Origin: Chitinophagales bacterium
GTDB taxonomy: Bacteria > Bacteroidota > Bacteroidia > Chitinophagales > UBA10324
Length of the DNA stretch: 11,579 nucleotides
Assembly (NCBI GenBank): GCA_013695775.1
Contig: JACCZV010000034.1
Location: forward strand, 1 to 11,579
Reading direction: 5' to 3'
The position numbers and the translations under genes were made by a program. This document shows positions 1-7,387 of this stretch, one piece after another. Within the stretch, counting starts at the first letter, position 1, and each line of letters opens with the position of its first letter. The notes under the pieces were generated by a model. That model was not told the origin of the DNA, made no database searches, and worked only from the letters and a program-made list of their open reading frames with translations.

Positions 1-1430
1 TCTTTACAGTGGCCGAGTCACCGCTTGATCCAGACCAACTCTGGGTAGGTACCGATGATGGGAATTTGCAGCTCAGCCTTGATGCAGGAAAAAATTGGGA
101 CAACGTAATAAAAAATATGAATGGCTTGCCGGCGAACACATGGGTGAGCAGCATTGAGCCAGGAAAGTTTGATAAGATGACCTGCTACGTAACCTTTGAG
201 GGGCATACAACAGGTGATATGACACCTTATATTTTTAAAACGGCTGACGGCGGTAAAACATGGAATCGTTTAGCTACCCAGGGTATAAAGGGTTTTGTAC
301 ACAAAGTGAAGGAAGATGTCATTAATAGCAATCTCTTGTTCGTAGGTACAGAAAAGGGATTGTTTGTCTCCATTGACGGGGGGAACACATGGGCCCAGAT
401 GACGGCCAATCTTCCTGATGTTCCGGTGAGGGACATAGTAATCGATCCAACTAAAAAGGATTTGATACTTGCTACCCATGGCAGGGGCATAATGATTATT
501 GATGATATCACCCCCATACGTGGTATAAACAATGACGTCCTGAATGCTGAGGCTTATATTCTTCCTTCACGTCCTAACTATGCGGCGCTCTCATCCTTAA
601 ATGGCAGTTATCCAACAACAGCGGGCGATTTCTCGGCACCTAATCCAACAGACGAAGCCGTTATTTCATATTACCTGAAAGACAGGGTAGTTACCGGCGC
701 TGTAAAACTTGAAATTTATGATGCCAGCGGAAAGCTAATAAGTAGTATGGATGGCACTAAACGAAAAGGTATAAACCGCGTAACATGGGCGATGCGAAAG
801 AAACCACCCATTACAGCCACAGGGGCACAAATAGAGGGGAACTCAATTATAGGCCCTATGGTAGATGAAGGGATTTATACAATTAAGCTGATGATAGGAG
901 AAAAATCATTTACTGGCCAAATGGAGCTTATTGCATACCCAAAGTCTGTACATGCTGATGCCGATCGTTTAATTCAAAAAAAATTAGTGAGTGACCTCTT
1001 TATGATGATTGAAGATCTTGCTTTCGTAAATCAGCAGATCATCAATTTAGATGATTCGATTTCTCAAAAACTTAAAACAAGCAGCGATAAAAAATTAACA
1101 CAGGCGATGAAAGGATTATCAGATAGTTTGAAAGCTGTAAGAAAATCACTTGTTGCTACTATAGAGGGAACTGCAATTACCGGCGAAGAACGCCTTAGAG
1201 AGCGCATCGGATCGTTATATGGCAGTATCATGAACTTTGAAGGAAAGCCTACAGATGCTCAGCTCGATCGCTTCAACGGATTGAAACACGATATGAACGT
1301 TGCACAAAAGAGGCTGGATAATATTTATTCTATGCAACTGCTAAAATTAAATTCCACATTAAAAAAGACAAGGCTGAATGAATTAAAAATCCTTTCCAGA
1401 GAAGAATTTGTTAAGATGGCAACTATGTAA
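1..1430 (+). CDS. Sortilin/VPS10-like BNR-repeat protein, C-terminal part (5' end outside window)
   Basis: The frame is already open at base 3, and the residues before the first possible start (GTG at 9) continue the conserved motif, so the true start lies left of the window. Numbering from GTG 9, three Asp-boxes (S/T-x-D-x-G-x-T/N-W) are visible at residues 23-30, 78-85 and 121-128. They are beta-propeller blade markers, as in the Bacteroidetes 'VPS10 domain / WD40-YVTN-BNR-like glycosyl hydrolase' proteins of about 1000 residues. After the propeller comes a beta-rich segment (about 215-310, with Y-D-A-S-G-K followed by G-x-N-R-V-T-W) resembling an Ig/FlgD-like fold, then a mostly helical, Lys-rich C-terminus (about 325-473). 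Family members are normally exported, but the signal peptide would lie off the window. No catalytic residues can be assigned, so glycosidase activity is only a database name here. The stop is TAA at 1428. Confidence 0.88.
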   Translation, partial: FTVAESPLDPDQLWVGTDDGNLQLSLDAGKNWDNVIKNMNGLPANTWVSSIEPGKFDKMTCYVTFEGHTTGDMTPYIFKTADGGKTWNRLATQGIKGFVHKVKEDVINSNLLFVGTEKGLFVSIDGGNTWAQMTANLPDVPVRDIVIDPTKKDLILATHGRGIMIIDDITPIRGINNDVLNAEAYILPSRPNYAALSSLNGSYPTTAGDFSAPNPTDEAVISYYLKDRVVTGAVKLEIYDASGKLISSMDGTKRKGINRVTWAMRKKPPITATGAQIEGNSIIGPMVDEGIYTIKLMIGEKSFTGQMELIAYPKSVHADADRLIQKKLVSDLFMMIEDLAFVNQQIINLDDSISQKLKTSSDKKLTQAMKGLSDSLKAVRKSLVATIEGTAITGEERLRERIGSLYGSIMNFEGKPTDAQLDRFNGLKHDMNVAQKRLDNIYSMQLLKLNSTLKKTRLNELKILSREEFVKMATM

Positions 1431-1499
1431 TTACAGTCGAAATGACTTATGGTTTGAAATGACTACAAGTAAGAGCATGCGGTCTAATTCCCCCAAAAG

Positions 1500-1550
1500 C
1501 AGTTCATTGCGAGGAGCGGGAAGCGGAGAGTTGAGCCACCAAGCAATCTG
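1500..1550. repeat. REP-like intergenic palindromic fragment
   Basis: The segment starts CAGTTCATTGCGAGGAGCG (1500-1518) and ends with AAGCAATCTG. ATTGC (1506-1510) and GCAAT (1543-1547) can pair as the ends of an imperfect hairpin. The first 19 bases recur exactly, inverted, at 6130-6148, so this is a dispersed element rather than chance. The general form TCATTGCGAGGAGC...AAGCAATC is a familiar intergenic-repeat pattern; assignment to a named family is not possible from sequence alone. Confidence 0.6.
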
Positions 1551-1604
1551 TTTTGAATAAGGTAGAAAAAAAAGTAGCTCTACCAAATCGCAACTAAACT
1601 TTTC

Positions 1605-1640
1605 GCCGATATCGTTAGTACAGCCGATATCGTTAGTACA
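1605..1640. repeat. Perfect tandem duplication of an 18-bp unit
   Basis: The unit GCCGATATCGTTAGTACA occurs at 1605-1622 and again, with no gap and no mismatch, at 1623-1640. Each copy contains the palindrome CGATATCG. It lies 29-64 bp upstream of the TAnnTTTG box of the phosphohexomutase gene. It could be replication slippage or a duplicated protein-binding site; the sequence does not decide. Confidence 0.8.
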
Positions 1641-1668
1641 AGAGAACGTTTAACTCTGCGAGCTTAAT

Positions 1669-1676
1669 TATATTTG
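1669..1676 (+). promoter_or_regulatory. Candidate -7 box of the phosphohexomutase promoter
   Basis: TATATTTG is an exact match to the Bacteroidetes sigma-A -7 consensus TAnnTTTG. Transcription would begin near 1683, giving a leader of roughly 27 nt before ATG 1710. A good TTTG at -33 is missing; the nearest candidate is TTTA at 1649-1652, slightly too close. Confidence 0.4.
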
Positions 1677-1709
1677 CGAGACATTCTTAAAATGTTCTCA
1701 ACAGAAAGC

Positions 1710-3110
1710 ATGACTTCAATCAAATTCGGAACGGATGGATGGCGTGCCATCATCGCAAAAGAATATACCGTAGATAATGTGATCCGTGTGGCTTACGCAA
1801 CGGCTTTATGGCTCAGCAAAAACTACACAGAGCCGAAGGTGATGATTGGTTACGATTGCCGTTTTGGAGGAGAACTGTTTGCAGAAACAACTGCTCAGGT
1901 GATGTGTGCTCATGGCATAAAGACCTTTTTAGCGGAAGGATTTGTATCAACACCGATGGTCTCTTTGGGAACCAAATATTTCAATGCTGGAATCGGCGTG
2001 GTCATTACAGCGAGTCACAATCCACCAGCATACAATGGTTTTAAGCTTAAAAGTGAGTTCGGGGGTCCCAGCTCGCCTTCAATTATCGCGGAGGTCGAAG
2101 CAATGATTCCAGATATGGTAAATCTTGAAAGCCAATCTTTGGATACATATGAGGCGGCGGGCTTGTTACAGTATGTAGACCTGGAAACCATGTATGTCAA
2201 TCTCGTAAAAAGCAATTTCGATCTTGATGCAATCAACAACAGCAACATCCTTGTTGCCTACGACGCCATGTACGGTGCAGGTCAAAATGTAATTCCCCAG
2301 GTTTTAAAAAATCCCATTCTACTTCATTGCGACTACAATCCCTCTTTTAAAGGACAGGCACCGGAACCGTTGGATAGAAATCTTCAGGAGCTGGCCTCAT
2401 TAATAAAGAATTCTCCGAACAACGTCTGCGGACTTGCAACAGATGGCGATGCAGACAGAATTGGGATGTATGATGAAGATGGAAATTTTGTGGATGCACA
2501 CCATATCATTCTACTGTTGATTCATTACCTGCATAAATATAAAGGAATGACCGGTAAAGTGGTAGTTGCATTCTCAGTTTCCGATAAAGTAAAAAAAATG
2601 TGCGACATATATAATTTACCCCTTGAGGTTACAAAAATTGGCTTTAAATATATCAGTGGTAAGATGGTGAAGGAAGATGTGCTTGTTGGTGGAGAAGAAT
2701 CAGGCGGAATTGCGGTGAAGGGTCACATTCCTGAGCGTGATGGAATATGGGATGGGCTAATACTTCTGGAATTTATGGCGAAGACCGGAAAAACAATGAA
2801 AGAAATAATTAAAGAAGTGTATGATGTGGTTGGTTCATTTAGTTTCGACAGGCTCGACCTGCATCTTGATGAATCAGTGAAGCAGCAGGTAATGAAGAAT
2901 TGTGCAGACAATAAATATAACAGCTTCGGAAAGTATAGAGTACAGCGTGTTGAGAATACAGATGGATATAAATACCATTTCGACAACGATCAATGGATCA
3001 TGATACGCGCATCAGGCACAGAGCCTCTTCTCAGAGTCTATGGTGAAGCATCATCAAAAGAATCAGTAATGGAATTATTACAAACTGCAAAAAAGGCGCT
3101 CTTAGATTAA
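1710..3110 (+). CDS. Phosphoglucomutase/phosphomannomutase family protein (alpha-D-phosphohexomutase)
   Basis: Cytosolic enzyme that interconverts hexose 1- and 6-phosphates through a phosphoserine and a bisphosphate intermediate, feeding cell-envelope sugar nucleotides or glycogen. All four family signatures are present in the 466-residue product: the phosphoserine loop T-A-S-H-N-P with Ser102, the Mg-binding loop D-G-D-A-D-R at 245-250, the sugar-binding loop G-E-E-S-G-G at 328-333 and the phosphate-binding loop R-A-S-G-T-E-P at 433-439. The length is normal for the family. I chose ATG 1710 because the protein then begins M-T-S-I-K-F-G-T-D-G-W-R, as relatives do. ATG 1692 and TTG 1674 are in frame, but TTG 1674 overlaps the likely -7 box. 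Glucose versus mannose versus glucosamine phosphate preference cannot be read from these motifs. Uma2 follows after 35 bp. Confidence 0.93.
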   Translation: MTSIKFGTDGWRAIIAKEYTVDNVIRVAYATALWLSKNYTEPKVMIGYDCRFGGELFAETTAQVMCAHGIKTFLAEGFVSTPMVSLGTKYFNAGIGVVITASHNPPAYNGFKLKSEFGGPSSPSIIAEVEAMIPDMVNLESQSLDTYEAAGLLQYVDLETMYVNLVKSNFDLDAINNSNILVAYDAMYGAGQNVIPQVLKNPILLHCDYNPSFKGQAPEPLDRNLQELASLIKNSPNNVCGLATDGDADRIGMYDEDGNFVDAHHIILLLIHYLHKYKGMTGKVVVAFSVSDKVKKMCDIYNLPLEVTKIGFKYISGKMVKEDVLVGGEESGGIAVKGHIPERDGIWDGLILLEFMAKTGKTMKEIIKEVYDVVGSFSFDRLDLHLDESVKQQVMKNCADNKYNSFGKYRVQRVENTDGYKYHFDNDQWIMIRASGTEPLLRVYGEASSKESVMELLQTAKKALLD

Positions 3111-3112
3111 TT

Positions 3113-3133
3113 AAACTATTATGTAGTTTTTCT
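3113..3133 (+). terminator. Weak hairpin with T-run after the phosphohexomutase gene
   Basis: AAACTA (3113-3118) pairs perfectly with TAGTTT (3124-3129) around a TTATG loop, and the T-run continues to 3131. The stem has only one G-C pair, so it would be a poor intrinsic terminator. Readthrough into the Uma2 gene 13 bp downstream is likely. Confidence 0.25.
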
Positions 3134-3145
3134 TAATGAATTGCC

Positions 3146-3688
3146 ATGACATTTGCTCTTAAAAAAAATAATCTTCCAAAATATACTGTATCAGATTATG
3201 AGCAGTGGGAGGGAAGGTGGGAATTGATTGATGGAATTCCTTTTGCGATGTCACCCCTGCCCAACGCTAAGCATCAGTGGATAAATTCAAATATTATTTA
3301 CGAATTGAAGTCTGCACTAAAAGAATGTAACGGTTGCAGGGCCTATATGCCTATTGATTGGAGAATAAGCGATGATACAGTTGTTCAGCCGGAAGCCTCA
3401 GTGGTATGTGGCGAAATAACCGGACAATATCTCCGCTTTCCTCCTATGGTGGCTTTCGAAATTATATCGCACTCAAGTGAAAAAAAAGATCGTGAGACGA
3501 AGCATGATCTATACTATGCTGCGGGAGTTAAATTTTATGTGATTGTTTTTCCTGAAGACGAAATGGTCGAAGTTTATGAGTGGTCAGAAAATGGCTACAT
3601 ATTAAAGCTTCAAGGGCATTCAGGAATATATGACTTCGATTTTAATATTTGCAAAATGACAATTGATTTTCAAACCATATGGAATTAA
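3146..3688 (+). CDS. Uma2 family (DUF820) endonuclease-like protein with altered PD motif
   Basis: 180 residues, normal for Uma2, a restriction-endonuclease-like fold of the PD-(D/E)XK superfamily that is abundant in cyanobacteria and Bacteroidetes and whose biological role is poorly known. Recognisable elements in order: Y-T-V-S-D-Y (13-18), W-E-L-I-D-G (25-30), M-S-P-x-P-N-x-K-H-Q (35-44), Q-P-E (81-83), F-E-I-I-S (104-108, Glu105) and the D-R-E-T-K-H-D-L-Y-Y-A-A-G-V stretch from 115, ending in the strand Y-V-I-V. Relatives normally read Q-P-D at the second element, where Asp is taken as a metal ligand; here the codon is GAA (Glu83). Family Ser-Pro after the Glu strand is also Ser-His here. 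Activity may be altered or lost. ATG 3146 is the natural start. The gene is soluble, has no partner toxin, antitoxin or methylase nearby, and may be co-transcribed with the mutase by proximity only. Confidence 0.88.
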   Translation: MTFALKKNNLPKYTVSDYEQWEGRWELIDGIPFAMSPLPNAKHQWINSNIIYELKSALKECNGCRAYMPIDWRISDDTVVQPEASVVCGEITGQYLRFPPMVAFEIISHSSEKKDRETKHDLYYAAGVKFYVIVFPEDEMVEVYEWSENGYILKLQGHSGIYDFDFNICKMTIDFQTIWN

Positions 3689-4022
3689 AATTAATGAGTA
3701 ATAATATGATAAATATGTAAAATTGATTATACTGGATTATTATTAAAGTTACACCTTTTAAAGCGCTTTTCGTTAGGACATAAATACTCCAAGAATAATA
3801 ATGTAACTTTTTGATAGAAAACAAGAATTTTCTTCTAAAGAAAAGTGACAAATAAAAATTAATTCTCCTTCAATTCGAGTATAAAAATAAGTAGTGTTTT
3901 TTTAAATCTTTTTAACTACCATCCCTTTATAAACCGTAAATACTTTAATTATCTTACTTGAAAACAGGCGCATAGCTCATAACTATTAGCGATTTATTAG
4001 TTTGGCTGAAATTTTTCTTATC
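3689..4022. other. AT-rich intergenic spacer before the S9 peptidase gene
   Basis: No credible coding frame on either strand. It is very AT-rich and holds a short hairpin (TTTTCTT/AAGAAAA, 3828-3844, loop CTA) without a following T-run. TTAGTTTG at 3997-4004 is one base away from the TAnnTTTG -7 consensus and lies 18 nt before ATG 4023, so the peptidase promoter is probably at the right end. I see no repeat related to those at 1500 or 6100. Confidence 0.55.
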
Positions 4023-6062
4023 ATGAAAAAAATGCTTGTTTCAATTTCAGTTTTCCTTTTACTGTGCACATCTCTCTATTCCCAAAAGGTGATGACTCCA
4101 GAGCTTTTATGGAAGCTTGGTCGAGTAGGTGGAGAGATTATTTCTCCTGATGGAAAAAATTTAATTTATGGTGTCACTTATTACGACATGGAAGCCAACA
4201 AGGGAGAGCGGAACCTGTATTCGATTCCTGTTGCTGGTGGTGAATCAAAACAAATTACTACTACTACAGGGTCGGAGGCGGGTGTACAAATAACCCCTTC
4301 AGGAAAAATGGGATACCTCCATAAAAATCAGTGGTGGGAGTCTAACTGGGATGGAACAGATGCGAAACAAATATCCACCATTGAGGGTGGAATTGACAAC
4401 GTTAAATTTTCACCCGATGGAAAGTATGTGCTCTATTCACAGGAAGTTAAAGTGCAGACCTCCTGGAAGGAGCGGTACCCTGATCTTGCAAAAGCAGATG
4501 CGCACGTAGCCGACGACCTGATGTATAGGCATTGGGATGCATACGAAGACGGTGCCTATAATCACGTTTTCTACGCCAGCTATTTCGACAATGCCTTTTC
4601 AGATCCGAAAGATATTATGAAAGGAGAACCTTTCAATTCGCCGCAAACCCCTTTTGGTGGCCCGGAAGACATCTGCTGGGATGCTCTGGGCACGGGAATC
4701 ATTTATGTCTGCAAGAAAAAAAGCGGAAAGGAAGCTGCACTCAGCACCAACACTGATCTCTATTACTACAGCATAACAGATCAATCCACGATAAACATTA
4801 CCAATGAGGGAAAAGGCTTTGATACACAACCGGCAAATAATCCCAAAGGCACGCTGATCGCATGGACCAGTATGGCACGTGATGGCTTTGAAGCCGATAA
4901 AAATGATGTTGTGATAGGAAATTTGCTTACAGGAAAGCGATATAATGTTACCAGGGACTGGGATGGTACAGTAGATGCTTTTCGCTGGAGTAATGACGGA
5001 TCAAAGATCTATTTCCTTGCTGTGAAAGAAGGAACCGAACAGTTGTTTGATATAACCTTGCAGCAAGATCTTGATAAAAATTCCGTCTCTAATATTCAGC
5101 AGTTGACCAAAGGAGATTTTGATTTGAATGCTCTCATCGGTCAGTCTGGTGAATTTATCATTGCCTCTAAAAGCGATATGAACCACGCAAATGAGTTGGT
5201 ACGAGTGAATGTAATTTCAGGTGAGGTTGAACAGTTAACTACGGTGAATAAATCTATTTATGATGCCCTAAAATTGAGCCGTGTAGATAAGATGTGGGCG
5301 ACTGCCAGCGATGGCAAAAAATTATTTTCATGGATCATATATCCTCCCGATTTTGATGAAAATAAAAAATACCCTACGCTCCTCTATTGCCAGGGGGGGC
5401 CACAGTCCGCGGTCTCACAATTTTATTCTCCCCGCTGGAATTTTCAGTTGATGGCAGCAAATGGCTACATCGTTGTAGCTCCAAACCGACGCGGAATGCC
5501 TGGCTTCGGTGTAAAGTGGAATGAATCCATCAGCCAGGATTGGGGAGGTCAACCCATTCGTGATTATTTAACGGCGATAGATTCTGCATCGAAATGGCCC
5601 TACGTTGACAAGTCGAGGATTGGTGCGGTTGGTGCAAGCTATGGTGGTTATTCCGTTTATATGCTTGAAGGGTTGGGGGAAGGCCGCTTTAAATCAATGA
5701 TCTCACATTGCGGCTTATTCGATCTCACGAGCTGGTATGCCACCACGGAGGAACTCTGGTTTGCGAATTGGGATGTGGGCGGACCATTCTGGCAAAAACC
5801 TCAGCCAAAAAGCTATGTTGAATCAAATCCGATCAGCCACGTTGATAAATGGAACACACCGATAATGATTATAGAGGGTGAAAAAGATTATCGCGTTCCA
5901 TATACCCAGGGTATGGAGGCTTACCAGGTCGCACAGTTGAAAGGTATCAAGAGCAGGTTCTTGATATTCCCCGAAGAGAATCACTGGGTTCTTCAACCGC
6001 AAAATAGTCTTCTGTGGCACAGAGAGTTTTATCGATGGCTCGATGAAACACTGAAGAACTGA
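4023..6062 (+). CDS. Secreted S9 family peptidase (prolyl oligopeptidase/DPP-IV type)
   Basis: Exported serine peptidase that trims short peptides in the periplasm. From ATG 4023 the product has 679 residues, starting with a signal peptide (M-K-K, hydrophobic 5-18, likely cleavage S-L-Y-S|Q-K near residue 20). Cys15 is not in a lipobox. Residues about 25-420 form a WD40/TolB-like beta-propeller with repeated S-P-D-G-K motifs. The alpha/beta-hydrolase domain follows, with the nucleophile elbow G-A-S-Y-G-G (Ser539), the acid in E-K-D-Y-R-V-P (Asp622) and the base in E-E-N-H-W (His654), so the catalytic triad is intact. Acylaminoacyl- versus dipeptidyl-peptidase specificity cannot be told. An in-frame TTG at 4002 would put seven extra residues before the M-K-K signal sequence and is less likely. 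The gene stands alone, with long spacers on both sides. Confidence 0.93.
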   Translation: MKKMLVSISVFLLLCTSLYSQKVMTPELLWKLGRVGGEIISPDGKNLIYGVTYYDMEANKGERNLYSIPVAGGESKQITTTTGSEAGVQITPSGKMGYLHKNQWWESNWDGTDAKQISTIEGGIDNVKFSPDGKYVLYSQEVKVQTSWKERYPDLAKADAHVADDLMYRHWDAYEDGAYNHVFYASYFDNAFSDPKDIMKGEPFNSPQTPFGGPEDICWDALGTGIIYVCKKKSGKEAALSTNTDLYYYSITDQSTINITNEGKGFDTQPANNPKGTLIAWTSMARDGFEADKNDVVIGNLLTGKRYNVTRDWDGTVDAFRWSNDGSKIYFLAVKEGTEQLFDITLQQDLDKNSVSNIQQLTKGDFDLNALIGQSGEFIIASKSDMNHANELVRVNVISGEVEQLTTVNKSIYDALKLSRVDKMWATASDGKKLFSWIIYPPDFDENKKYPTLLYCQGGPQSAVSQFYSPRWNFQLMAANGYIVVAPNRRGMPGFGVKWNESISQDWGGQPIRDYLTAIDSASKWPYVDKSRIGAVGASYGGYSVYMLEGLGEGRFKSMISHCGLFDLTSWYATTEELWFANWDVGGPFWQKPQPKSYVESNPISHVDKWNTPIMIIEGEKDYRVPYTQGMEAYQVAQLKGIKSRFLIFPEENHWVLQPQNSLLWHREFYRWLDETLKN

Positions 6063-6107
6063 ACGAGGGACTCACATTTATTCTGCTTCCTGTCGACGAA
6101 ATTATTT

Positions 6108-6148
6108 TACGGGTCATCCCGTAGAAAGACGCTCCTCGCAATGAACTG
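6108..6148. repeat. REP-like fragment, inverted relative to 1500
   Basis: The 19 bases 6130-6148 are the exact reverse complement of 1500-1518. Immediately left is a perfect hairpin TACGGG-TCAT-CCCGTA (6108-6123). GTCAT (6113-6117) and AATGA (6140-6144) bracket the fragment as imperfect inverted ends, suggesting one short palindromic element. Confidence 0.6.
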
Positions 6149-6149
6149 T

Positions 6150-6280
6150 GTTAATCACCGAACGGCCGTCTTATAATATATTCCATCAAACGCCCGCCAA
6201 AATGTTGTCATTGCTGACTTGATCCGTAATCTATGATGTTATGATGCGATGTTTGGATTGCGGCTGAAGGCCGGAATGAC
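6150..6280. repeat. Composite REP repeat, copy A
   Basis: A leader beginning GTTAATCACCGAACGGCCGT (with the palindrome ACGGCCGT at 6162-6169) is followed by a REP doublet at 6207-6280. The doublet starts GTCATTGC and ends GGAATGAC, so its outer ends are inverted. Each half is itself a hairpin. Left: TTGCTGA/TCCGTAA, with a mismatch and a G-T pair. Right: ATTGCGGC/GCCGGAAT, with one mismatch. Copy B repeats the whole arrangement 175-178 bp to the right. Confidence 0.8.
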
Positions 6281-6324
6281 GAGAAGCTCGACATGGATTC
6301 GGTGCTAGCTGATTGATTGACTCA

Positions 6325-6458
6325 GTTAATCACCGAACGGCCGTCTGATAATGCATTCCATCTAGCGCCCTTCCTACAATGTCGTCATTGCGGACTTGGT
6401 CCGCAATCTATGATGTTAATGATGCGATGTTTAGATTCCGGCTCAAGGTCGCAATCAA
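6325..6458. repeat. Composite REP repeat, copy B
   Basis: Direct repeat of copy A. The first 36 bases differ at only three positions. The middle (about 6361-6383) is more diverged and 2 bp longer. The REP doublet (6384-6458) has about ten substitutions and one inserted A. Here the left hairpin is perfect, TTGCGGAC-TTG-GTCCGCAA, while the right one (ATTCCGGC/GTCGCAAT) has one mismatch. CCGCAATCTA (6401-6410) and TAGATTCCGG (6432-6441) form an inner inverted pair with one mismatch. Confidence 0.8.
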
Positions 6459-6685
6459 CTATCTTTTATATATTCTGCAAAACAACTTTATAAGTAAGGG
6501 TATTTTTTGCAAAATGCCACAGTTTCCTGATTTCTGTTGCAATTAATCTGAAGGAATTCGAATTCTGGATATTACTATCTCACAGTAAGATTTACTGCAA
6601 CGTCGGCAAGTATGCCGCAGAATTAATAGTTTAGGATGCTCTCATCGCAACTTTGACACATAATTTAATCTAACACAATTCATGT

Positions 6686-7324
6686 ATGAAAACTTTTAAC
6701 ATTATCGTGAGCCTTCTTACAATGACTTTATCTGTATTAATATCCACGTCTGATATTTTAGCACAGAGTCAACAAAAAATAAGCAAAGTTTATACGGCTA
6801 AAGTTTATGATTCTAACAAAAATAAGATATCAGGAATTCTCTATTCAGTGGAGGATTCGTCCATAACTTTGTGTGTTGACTCGGCCTTCGTCAAAAATAA
6901 CCCTCCGAACGATTCATTAGAGATAATTACTATTTCATATAGGGATATACGGAAGATCAAATTGATCCGAAATGGTGCAATGGAAAAAGAATTTTTAATT
7001 GGTGCTCTTGCAGGAGGTATCCCAAGTTTTATGCTGGGATCAGCAGCGGATAAAGCATTTCAAGGAGTAGAGTATATAGTTACTCTTGGAACAGTGGATC
7101 CAAAACCTTCGGGTATAGGACCCGTCTTTGCTCTTGTAGGATTTACTATTGGGGGTCTTATAGGATTAGCAGCAGGATCATCTTCCAGAAACCAGATTTT
7201 TATTTATAATAGTCTGGACAGGTTTAATATTGAAAAAGATGGATTAAAACAACATTCATTGATACATAATATTCAGGATTCGAGCGAGATAGTGCAATAT
7301 TGGGAGCCTAAATATTTTGATTAG
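6686..7324 (+). CDS. Exported protein of unknown function with N-terminal beta-rich domain and glycine-rich membrane segments
   Basis: 212 residues. A signal peptide is clear (M-K-T, hydrophobic 6-20, probable cleavage D-I-L-A|Q after residue 26). Residues about 33-97 show the pattern G-I-L-Y-S-V-x-D-S-S-I-T-L ... I-x-I-S-Y-x-D-I-R-K-I-K-L. It resembles a small-barrel motif common in uncharacterised Bacteroidetes exported proteins, which I recognise only as a pattern. Two hydrophobic Gly/Ala-rich stretches follow (about 103-121 and 145-165; G-A-L-A-G-G and G-G-L-I-G-L-A-A-G). They look like glycine-zipper membrane helices separated by a polar loop. The C-terminal 45 residues are polar. No catalytic motif is visible, so function is unknown. 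Neighbours give no clue: it stands 63 bp before the Nudix gene. Confidence 0.8.
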   Translation: MKTFNIIVSLLTMTLSVLISTSDILAQSQQKISKVYTAKVYDSNKNKISGILYSVEDSSITLCVDSAFVKNNPPNDSLEIITISYRDIRKIKLIRNGAMEKEFLIGALAGGIPSFMLGSAADKAFQGVEYIVTLGTVDPKPSGIGPVFALVGFTIGGLIGLAAGSSSRNQIFIYNSLDRFNIEKDGLKQHSLIHNIQDSSEIVQYWEPKYFD

Positions 7325-7387
7325 ATCCTCTTACACTTTTTTAATATGTTTAGGGTGGAATAAATCATAAAGTATTTACTGCTCATT

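Larger units (their letters stand above)
6063..6685. other. Non-coding repeat-bearing region
   Basis: 623 bp without a supportable gene. From left to right it holds a small hairpin and REP-like fragment (6108-6148), composite repeat copy A (6150-6280), a 44-bp linker, copy B (6325-6458), and about 225 bp of AT-rich sequence. That last part contains GAATTCGAATTC (6554-6565) and a 5-bp GC-rich hairpin CGGCA/TGCCG (6604-6617). No clear promoter box is visible before ATG 6686. Confidence 0.6.

Noticed and set aside
1561..1584. GGTAGA/TCTACC hairpin in the first spacer
   Set aside because: Six-pair stem with a 12-nt A-rich loop and no T-run on the plus strand; no leftward gene is present for which the opposite strand could act as a terminator.
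1674..1709. Longer mutase start at TTG 1674 or ATG 1692
   Set aside because: TTG 1674 lies inside the likely -7 box, and the extra residues have no counterpart in the family, whose members begin just before I-K-F-G-T-D-G-W-R.
3828..3844. Hairpin TTTTCTT-CTA-AAGAAAA as a terminator of the Uma2 gene
   Set aside because: The stem is nearly all A-T, the loop is tight, no T-run follows, and it is 140 bp past the stop; expected by chance in such AT-rich DNA.
4002..4022. TTG start seven codons upstream of the S9 peptidase
   Set aside because: ATG 4023 gives a classical M-K-K signal peptide; the extension would add acidic and hydrophobic residues ahead of it and use a rare start.
6150..6458. CRISPR array or tRNA/ncRNA explanation for the repeats
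   Set aside because: Only two long, diverged copies with no uniform short repeats or spacers, no cas genes, and no cloverleaf or known RNA motif; hairpin doublets fit REP elements better.
6554..6565. GAATTCGAATTC palindrome as an operator
   Set aside because: Short, AT-rich, single occurrence, and more than 120 bp before the next gene without any adjoining promoter box.
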